Source: Burkholderia sp. WAC0059
GTDB taxonomy: Bacteria > Pseudomonadota > Gammaproteobacteria > Burkholderiales > Burkholderiaceae
Length of the DNA: 64,000 nt
NCBI RefSeq assembly: GCF_002870125.1
Contig: NZ_PNEO01000023.1
Location: forward strand, 1-64,000
Reading direction: 5' to 3'
Below the pieces are notes generated by a model. It saw nothing but the letters and a program-made list of their open reading frames with translations, did not search any database and was not told the DNA's origin. The first letter of the stretch is position 1. Each line of letters opens with the position of its first letter. The position numbers and the translations under genes are program-made. Below, piece by piece: positions 58,371 to 64,000 of this stretch.

Positions 58371-59417
58371 ATGAGAGTCGCGACATTTGTTATCAGCAAG
58401 TTGATGCCGTTCTGGATCGTCGTGGCGGCCGTCCTCGGCTACACCATGCCGGCGGCGTTTTCCGGCCTCGAGTCGTACTCCGTCTTCATGCTGGGCGGCG
58501 TCATGCTGGTGATGAGCCTCACGCTGAAAGTCGAGGTAATCGGCCGGGTCTTCGCAAGACCGAAGGCCCTGATCGCGGGCTTTCTCGTCAAATGGCTGAC
58601 GGCGCCGATCCTCGCCGTCATCGCCGCGCATCTGGCGTTTTCCACCCAACCGGAACTGGCGGCCGGCACCATTCTCGACGGCGCGGTACCGGCCGGCGCC
58701 TCCTCCAATCTTTTCGCGTTTCTGGCTCACGGCGCAGTGGAGCTGGCCGTGTGCCTGAGCTTCATTCACATGCTGCTCGCGCCGGTGCTGACGCCGATCT
58801 TCGCCACGGCGTTCGTCGGGAAATACATCGCAGTGAGTTTTTCCGCGATGTTCGTCCAGTTGCTCGAATTCGTGCTGCTTCCGGTCACCGTCGGACTCGC
58901 GCTCCGGTATCTCGTCGGCGCGCGCCGGATCGAGAAGGTTACGCCCTATTTGCCGATGGTTTCGGCGATCCTGCTTTACGGCGTTGCGCTCGGCCTGTTC
59001 GCCGCCGCCGGCCCGACCATCCGGAAGAATGGCGCATGGATTCCCGTCATCGCGCTGACGACCGGGTCGCTGACCATCATCAACCTGACGATCGGGTATG
59101 TGCTGGCCCGGCTTCTTCGCATCGACCGGGCCAGCGCCAGGGCCATCATGTTCGACGCAGGGGTTTACAACTCGGGGCTGGGCGCCGTGCTCGCCAACAT
59201 CAACTTCGGCCCGTTTGCCGCCATCCCGCCGTTGATGAATGCCGTGGTGAACCTCCTGATCGGCTCGATGCTGGCCAGTTTTCTGCAACGTCGCCCCATT
59301 CCGGCAACCGCGCCCGCCGACCCGGCCGTGCCCGACGTTTCGCCGACGGACTCAGGCCTGAACGACGAGCCTCCCCCGATCGCCCAGCCCCACCCAAGGG
59401 AAAGGAGAATGAGTTGA
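58371..59417 (+). CDS. Bile acid:sodium symporter (BASS/SBF) family transporter
   Basis: A 348-residue polytopic membrane protein with about nine or ten hydrophobic segments from residue 10 to 305. GGVMLVMSLTLKVE, GAVPAGASSNLFAFLA (family motif with small residues) and FDAGVYNSGLGAVLA are typical of the SBF/BASS fold. A polar, proline-rich C-terminal tail follows (residues 315-348). Members import bile acids, pyruvate or pantothenate-type acids with sodium. Neighbouring CoA enzymes suggest a short carboxylate. The last four bases overlap the next start. Confidence 0.87.
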   Translation: MRVATFVISKLMPFWIVVAAVLGYTMPAAFSGLESYSVFMLGGVMLVMSLTLKVEVIGRVFARPKALIAGFLVKWLTAPILAVIAAHLAFSTQPELAAGTILDGAVPAGASSNLFAFLAHGAVELAVCLSFIHMLLAPVLTPIFATAFVGKYIAVSFSAMFVQLLEFVLLPVTVGLALRYLVGARRIEKVTPYLPMVSAILLYGVALGLFAAAGPTIRKNGAWIPVIALTTGSLTIINLTIGYVLARLLRIDRASARAIMFDAGVYNSGLGAVLANINFGPFAAIPPLMNAVVNLLIGSMLASFLQRRPIPATAPADPAVPDVSPTDSGLNDEPPPIAQPHPRERRMS

Positions 59418-60199
59418 CCCAAGCCGCCCCCATCCTCGAAGAGAATCGCGACGGCATACTCGTCGTGACGTTGAATCGGCCCGAGACCCGCAATGCCCTC
59501 ACCTTCGACATGTATGCGTCGCTGGACGCGATCTTCGCCGATGCCGATACCAATCCCGCCGTTCGCGCAGTGGTTTTGAAGGGCGCGGGCGGAAAAGCGT
59601 TCGCCTCCGGAACCGATATCTCCCAGTTCAGGGAGTTCAGCAAGCCGCAGGACGCGATCGATTACGACGCCAGGATAAGCCGGGTTCTCGATACGATCGA
59701 ACGCTGCGGCAAGCCGGTGATCGCGTCGATCTCCGGCGCGTGTACGGGAGGGGGCGCGGGAATTGCTGCCGCATCGGATATACGCCTCGCCACCCGGGAT
59801 TCGAGAATCGGTTTTCCGGTTGCCCGAACCCTCGGCAACTGCCTGTCCATGTCGAATTACGCGCGGCTGGCCGCGTTGATCGGGCCGGCGAAAACGCTGG
59901 AGATCCTTTTCACGGCACGCCTGCTGGACGCGCGCGAAGCGCAGGAGATCGGCCTCGTCAACGAGGTCGTATCGGACGCGGCGGAACTGGAAGCCCGTAC
60001 CGAAGAACTGGCCGCAAAGATCGCCTCGAATGCGCCGCTGACCTTGCGAGCCACGAAGGAGGCCTTGCGGCGCCTGCGTCCCCGGCTGCCGGATACGACC
60101 GGCCAGGATCTACTGCTGCTCTGCTACATGAGCCGCGACTTCAAGGAAGGCATCGACGCCTTCCTGACGAAGCGCCAGCCCCAATGGACCGGCACGTAA
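59414..60199 (+). CDS. Crotonase (enoyl-CoA hydratase/isomerase) family protein with altered active-site acids
   Basis: 261 residues from TTG 59414, which follows an AAAGGAGA Shine-Dalgarno and overlaps the transporter stop. Fold marks: VVTLNRPETRNALTFDMY, GGKAFASGTDISQF (oxyanion hole) and SGACTGGGAGIAAASDIRLA. The two glutamates of classical enoyl-CoA hydratase would fall in GGG-xxx and in FPxxxxLG; here those places read GGGAGIA and GFPVARTLG, with no Glu. So hydratase chemistry is doubtful; isomerase, thioesterase-like or decarboxylase activity is possible. My alignment is by eye. Confidence 0.85.
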   Translation: MTQAAPILEENRDGILVVTLNRPETRNALTFDMYASLDAIFADADTNPAVRAVVLKGAGGKAFASGTDISQFREFSKPQDAIDYDARISRVLDTIERCGKPVIASISGACTGGGAGIAAASDIRLATRDSRIGFPVARTLGNCLSMSNYARLAALIGPAKTLEILFTARLLDAREAQEIGLVNEVVSDAAELEARTEELAAKIASNAPLTLRATKEALRRLRPRLPDTTGQDLLLLCYMSRDFKEGIDAFLTKRQPQWTGT

Positions 60200-60280
60200 G
60201 CGAGACCGACCCCGGGCGACGCGCCATGCTGACTGACCGTGCAGCGAGCCTGCCCGACTGCCAACCGGAGAGAGACCGAA

Positions 60281-61525
60281 ATGAGTAGCACCAGGAAGGA
60301 TGGAGATACGCCAGACAACGCCGCCGCGCGCGCGCTCCCGCTGGAGGGCGTCAGAGTCATCGAGCTTTCGCAGGTCATGGCCGGCCCGTTCTGCGGCATG
60401 TTGCTCGCGGACCTGGGCGCAGACGTCATCAAAATCGAGCAGCCCGATAAAGGCGACCAGACCCGGCAAGCCATGGGGTTCAAGATGAAGGGGCCCGACA
60501 GCATGGGCTTCCTGAACCTGAATCGAAACAAGCGCAGCGTCGCGCTCGACCTCAAGGACGAGGCCGGAAAAAATGCGCTGATAAAAATGATCGCGAACTC
60601 CGACGTCCTGATCGAAAACTTCAGGCCCGGCGTGATGGACCGACTGGGATTGGGCTACGAGGTGCTGAGGGAACATAATCCCAGGCTGATTTATGCCAGC
60701 ATTTCAGGCTTCGGCCAGACCGGACCGTGGGCCGAACGCCCCGGGTTCGACCTCATCGCGCAGGCGATGTCGGGCGTCATGAGCGTCACCGGCTATCCCG
60801 GCGGCAAGCCGGTCAAGGCCGGCGTACCCGTGGCAGATATCGGATGCGCGCTGTTCACCAGCACCGCCATCCTGAGCGCGTTCATCGGCAGCCAGAAAAG
60901 CGGAGTCGGCCAAAGAATCGACGCGTCGCTGTTCGAGGCCGCGCTGGCCTTCTCCATCTGGGACATGGCGGAATTCTGGGGAACCGGCCGGATTCCGGAG
61001 CCGGTCGGCACGTCCAACCGGATGAGCGCGCCTTACCAGGCCGTCAAGGCGTCCGATACCTATTTCGTTCTCGGCGCCAACAATGCCAGGTTGTGGGAGC
61101 GACTCTGCAAGGAAATGGGACGGGAAGACCTGATGGTCGACAAGCGGTTCGAGACGAACGCCAACCGGATCGCCAATCGCGACGCCCTGATCGACGAACT
61201 CGAGACGACGTTCGCGCAGGCCACGGCGGAAGAATGGACCAACCGGCTGCTGGCCGTCGGCGTCCCCGCCGGTCGGCTGAACACCTACCCGGAAGCGTTC
61301 GAAAGCGATCATGGTCGCCATCGGAAGATGAAGATCGAGATTGCTCATCCCGTCGAAGGCACGATTCCCAATATCGGCTTTCCGTTCAAGCTCTCCGAAA
61401 CGCCGCAACGCGTCCGCCGCTATCCGCCAAGGCTCGGCGAACATACCGAAGAAGTGCTGCGAGAGTTCGGAATTCGCGCAGACGAGGTATCGTCCGCGGG
61501 CGGTGACGGCCCAACGTCTGTCTGA
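60281..61525 (+). CDS. CaiB/BaiF (class III) CoA-transferase
   Basis: 414 residues. LEGVRVIELSQVMAGPFCGMLLADLGADVIKIEQP is the family opening, RNKRSVALDLKDEAGK and ISGFGQTGPWAERPGFDLIAQAMSG follow. The catalytic Asp is probably Asp186 in PVADIGCALF. It moves CoA between a donor acyl-CoA and a carboxylate, and so could activate the imported acid without ATP. It is the last gene of the transporter-crotonase-CaiB set, 81 bp after the crotonase stop. Confidence 0.92.
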   Translation: MSSTRKDGDTPDNAAARALPLEGVRVIELSQVMAGPFCGMLLADLGADVIKIEQPDKGDQTRQAMGFKMKGPDSMGFLNLNRNKRSVALDLKDEAGKNALIKMIANSDVLIENFRPGVMDRLGLGYEVLREHNPRLIYASISGFGQTGPWAERPGFDLIAQAMSGVMSVTGYPGGKPVKAGVPVADIGCALFTSTAILSAFIGSQKSGVGQRIDASLFEAALAFSIWDMAEFWGTGRIPEPVGTSNRMSAPYQAVKASDTYFVLGANNARLWERLCKEMGREDLMVDKRFETNANRIANRDALIDELETTFAQATAEEWTNRLLAVGVPAGRLNTYPEAFESDHGRHRKMKIEIAHPVEGTIPNIGFPFKLSETPQRVRRYPPRLGEHTEEVLREFGIRADEVSSAGGDGPTSV

Positions 61526-61574
61526 GCGTCTTGCCGGATACGCGCCGCCCGCGCGGGCGGGCATCGATATGGGC

Positions 61575-63026
61575 TCACCGCCACCACTGCAGCCTGGAAA
61601 AAAAGGCGGGAAGGCGATCGGCGCCGATCGCCTTGCCGAGAAAAAAGCCTTGCGCAAGGTCGATTTTCGCGCGCCCGATGGCATGGTACTGTCCCGGCCC
61701 CTCGACGCCGTCGGCAATGACCTCGAGATCGAGCTGGTTGCATGCGGCGACGATCGTCTGCAATCGCCGTCGGCGATCTGCCTCGTTGAGCAGCATGACG
61801 TCCCGATCGATCTTGACGAACTCGAGGCCGATCGAGCGGGCCGGCAAGGTTATCGATCTCGCCTCCTGCACGCTGGAAAGCGCGACACGAACGCCGTCCC
61901 GACGCAGGCGGACGATGCGGTTGAGCTTCTGGGGCAGGTCTTCGGCCTTGATCTGGAACACCAGCCGGCTCGACGCCCAGGACCTCGCCACCGCCGCAAT
62001 CTGCGCCAGACACTCCTCGCTTCCGAGGCACGGCGCCCATAGATTGACCATTGCATACAGCCTCTGGTCGCCGTTGAGTCCGTCCAGCTCCCGGCTGACC
62101 GTCGCCAGCACGAACGTCATGAGCTTCATGGCGGTGTGACGATCGACGAGCCGCGTGTACCAGGACTCGCCCCGCACGCCGTGCGCGAGGTTCTTCCAGC
62201 CCAGCAGCACCTCCAGCCCGATGCATTTTCGGGTCCTGGCGTAAAAGACCGGCTGATACTCCAGGTAGAACTCGTTGCGCTTCAACCCGCGATTGATGGC
62301 GCGGGCCAGTACGGCACGCTTGTCGAACCAGTGAAGATAGGCGAGGAAGCCCGCGGTGCCGAGCAGCGCCAGCACGGCGACGGCCGCGACGATGAAGAGT
62401 ATGACCGGCATTTGCCGATAGAACGCCGCGAACGCGGCCTTGAAAAAATGGGAAGCCCCGTCCTTCGCCTGAGCCTGAACCGTGTCGGGCGACGGCGGGT
62501 CGGACGGGTTCGGCGCGAACGTGCTGACGGGCGGACTCGCCTGACCGGACGAGGCGATCGAGGCCGTCGTCTCCTGAGGCGCGTCCTGGGGCAGCGAATT
62601 CGCATTCGCGTCGGTGGCCGAGGCCGGGGTCGACTGTGGCGCGCCCGCCAGATCGGCTCCTGTGCGTATCGCCGCGCCCTGGGGCAAAGAAGCGCCTTGT
62701 GCGAGCGGCTGGGAATCCGCCGACATTGCGGCCGACGCCTCCTCCGCGCTGAACGCGCAGGTTTTCCCCGTCCCGCCTGTCAGAACGAATTCGTTCGTTC
62801 CGGCGTCGCTGAGCGGCACCGGCAGTAAAAACGCGCCGGCCTCGGCGCAGCCGTACCTCGGGAGGGTTGCCGGCAACGCCGTCTCTCCGTCCGCGGCGAC
62901 CGTTGCCGGCGTGATCAGCCAGGCAGCGTCCGGGTCGTCGGCATGGCAAACGACGGCCACGGTGCAAAGAAGGATGGGAATTAAAGACTTCAGCCCGTGT
63001 TTCGCGGCGGTCAAGAATCCGTACAC
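61575..63026 (-). CDS. Membrane-anchored protein with a degenerate EAL domain
   Basis: 483 residues from GTG 63026 with GAGAGG seven bases upstream. Signal-like segment residues 11-29, a periplasmic region with a Ser/Ala/Pro/Gln-rich linker (about 95-185), a second membrane helix at about 207-230, then a cytosolic EAL-like domain (245-475). Active-site motifs are changed: EVLLGW for EALxRW, FQIKAED for the E-x-TE motif, ALSSVQE for DDFG, and IADGVE for AEGVE. It keeps KIDRDVM. So c-di-GMP hydrolysis is unlikely; c-di-GMP binding or protein interaction is possible. Converges with the CaiB gene. Confidence 0.82.
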   Translation of the reverse strand: MYGFLTAAKHGLKSLIPILLCTVAVVCHADDPDAAWLITPATVAADGETALPATLPRYGCAEAGAFLLPVPLSDAGTNEFVLTGGTGKTCAFSAEEASAAMSADSQPLAQGASLPQGAAIRTGADLAGAPQSTPASATDANANSLPQDAPQETTASIASSGQASPPVSTFAPNPSDPPSPDTVQAQAKDGASHFFKAAFAAFYRQMPVILFIVAAVAVLALLGTAGFLAYLHWFDKRAVLARAINRGLKRNEFYLEYQPVFYARTRKCIGLEVLLGWKNLAHGVRGESWYTRLVDRHTAMKLMTFVLATVSRELDGLNGDQRLYAMVNLWAPCLGSEECLAQIAAVARSWASSRLVFQIKAEDLPQKLNRIVRLRRDGVRVALSSVQEARSITLPARSIGLEFVKIDRDVMLLNEADRRRRLQTIVAACNQLDLEVIADGVEGPGQYHAIGRAKIDLAQGFFLGKAIGADRLPAFFSRLQWWR

Positions 63027-63517
63027 TGGATGCCTCTCATGTACTTCGGAGCGATCGCTCCGGGGAATCAGGCGCCGGATTGGACCAGTCCAGGTTTTGC
63101 TGCTCGAGGCAACACGCCGGGATACGGAAAGCGCCGGTAGTACGGGAGTCGTATCCGACGCCCGTACGGGTGGTAGGCCGAAGCCACGGCCCGTGCCCGA
63201 GGCAGTCGCTGCCGCACTCGGGCAAATTCTTTGGTTGTGTCTCCCCCGGCTCCAGACGACCCCAACGGTTTCGAACGGCTCCGCCGGGATTCGACAAAAC
63301 GGCTCTGTCATGGCTGTCGGCTTCGGGTCGCGATCGGGCGGTACTGACGGCCCGCCCCGCCATCGACAGGCGATGAATCGCGGCTCGGCAATCGCGGCTC
63401 TATCGTCGTTTTATGAGTACGCCAAGGCCGACCGAGGCCATTCGCAAGAGCTCTGTCGGCAACGTTGCACTGCGGACGACCGGGGTCGCGCATCGCATGG
63501 CATCACCGGCCGTCCTT
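63027..63517. promoter_or_regulatory. Intergenic region between two EAL genes, with a 16-bp palindrome
   Basis: About 490 bp with no supported gene; frames in it are short or lack family features. The perfect palindrome CGGAGCGATCGCTCCG (63047-63062) lies 21 bp upstream of the degenerate-EAL start. It overlaps the region where that gene's promoter or operator should be. The EAL gene at the right edge ends at 63518. Confidence 0.45.
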
Positions 63518-64000
63518 TCATCGGGCAAACAGATACCCCTGAAGGTGAGTGGCGCCGCATTCGCGCGCAATGTCTTCATCCCGCTCCGTTTCGATTCCCC
63601 CGACGACGACGTCGCCATATTCTTTCGCAATACCAATTATTTCTTCAAGACGCGTCCTTCCGTGATCGCTGAATCGGGCATCGAGCATCACCGATGCGTC
63701 GACCTTGACGATGTCGATGTCCGCCCCGATTTTTTTTAGCAAGTGGTCATCCTGGCTATCGACGTCGTCGAGCGCGATCCGGCATCCGCTCTCGCTGAGC
63801 GCCCGGCAGAACGCGCGGGTGGCCACCGGATCTTCGATCGACCAGGTTTCCGTTATCTCGACCGTCATTCTGGAAGCGACGGCAGGATCGGCATTCAGGG
63901 CATGGATGGCGGACGTCCACCAGGCGTCGAGCACGGCGCTCTGCGCCGATATGTTGCAGCCGAGACGAGCCTGCGGATCTTCGGTCAGCCGGGCCATGAG
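63518..64000 (-). CDS. EAL-domain protein, C-terminal part (runs off the right edge)
   Basis: The visible 160 residues begin inside the domain: GCNISAQSAV, VTVEITETW-like (MTVEITETWSIED), IALDDVDSQDDHLLKKIGADIDIVKVDASVM, VVGGIETERDEDIA and LQGYLFAR at the end. Compared with the neighbouring EAL gene it keeps the ITE glutamate and the paired Asp of the DD-motif, so this one may be an active c-di-GMP phosphodiesterase. The first Met visible (63997) is not a true start; the domain's EAL half lies outside the window. Upstream on the same strand as the degenerate EAL gene, possibly a duplicate. Confidence 0.82.
   Translation of the reverse strand, partial: LMARLTEDPQARLGCNISAQSAVLDAWWTSAIHALNADPAVASRMTVEITETWSIEDPVATRAFCRALSESGCRIALDDVDSQDDHLLKKIGADIDIVKVDASVMLDARFSDHGRTRLEEIIGIAKEYGDVVVGGIETERDEDIARECGATHLQGYLFAR

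Noticed and set aside
53500-64000. A mobile island at the right end
   Set aside because: The content is accessory and somewhat less GC-rich, but there is no integrase, transposase, tRNA or flanking direct repeat in the window.

Overview
The window looks like a chromosomal segment of a GC-rich betaproteobacterium of the Burkholderia sensu lato group. The basis is the very high GC content, the gene families present (DUF2486, DUF3460 and DUF934 proteins, a Kdo hydroxylase beside waaA, a cys operon built on APS reductase) and gene orders I know from that group (zapB-zapA-6S RNA-EVE; waaA-kdoO-waaC next to urease). Species cannot be set from sequence reading alone. I saw no tRNA, rRNA, insertion sequence, prophage or CRISPR array.

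Layout. 1-3.7 kb: tamB (runs off the left edge) and tamA, minus strand, outer-membrane protein assembly. 4.3-6.8 kb: a DUF3460 gene coupled to scpA (chromosome condensation), then panC and panD (pantothenate). 6.8-7.5 kb: an orphan ParA-like ATPase. 7.85-17.8 kb: a B12 cluster with cobyric acid synthase, nucleotide-loop assembly (cobU, cbiB, cobD, cobC, cobS, cobT) and the BtuF-BtuC-BtuD uptake system. 18.2-19.8 kb: zapB, zapA, 6S RNA with a strong terminator, and an EVE-domain protein. 19.8-24.9 kb: a periplasmic SIMPL protein, lgt, a LysR regulator divergent from ilvD, and a small cytochrome c. 25-29.8 kb: a DUF2486 gene, holC and pepA, divergent from lptF-lptG. 29.9-37.9 kb: a short CbiX, then the minus-strand assimilatory sulfur operon cysI-DUF934-cysH-cysD-cysN-cobA, with cysB divergent. 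38-39.1 kb: a protein-isoaspartate methyltransferase homologue and a rhodanese. 39.3-44.9 kb: ureDABCEFG, a full nickel urease operon. 44.9-52.6 kb: lipopolysaccharide genes (waaA, kdoO, waaC, phosphomannomutase, a flippase and a family 2 glycosyltransferase). 52.6-64 kb: 3-hydroxyacyl-CoA dehydrogenase, an unrecognised exported protein, a frameshifted acyl-CoA dehydrogenase, a LysR-transporter-crotonase-CaiB module, and two EAL-domain genes, the second cut by the right edge.

How the parts work together. Sulfur: cysD/cysN make APS, CysH (two cysteine pairs, APS type) reduces it to sulfite, and CysI reduces sulfite to sulfide. CobA and the short CbiX probably supply the siroheme that CysI needs, and CysB is the expected activator. 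B12: the 7.8-17.8 kb cluster can import corrinoids and finish them into cobalamin, but has no corrin-ring genes. Envelope: tamAB, lgt, lptFG and the waa block all serve the outer membrane.

The part least like a core chromosome is 53.6-64 kb. It holds the unknown exported protein, one broken gene, a putative uptake and CoA-activation module for an unknown carboxylate whose crotonase lacks the expected catalytic glutamates, and a membrane-tethered EAL protein whose active site looks lost. Most of the rest is conserved housekeeping. I found no clearly new defence or mobile system.
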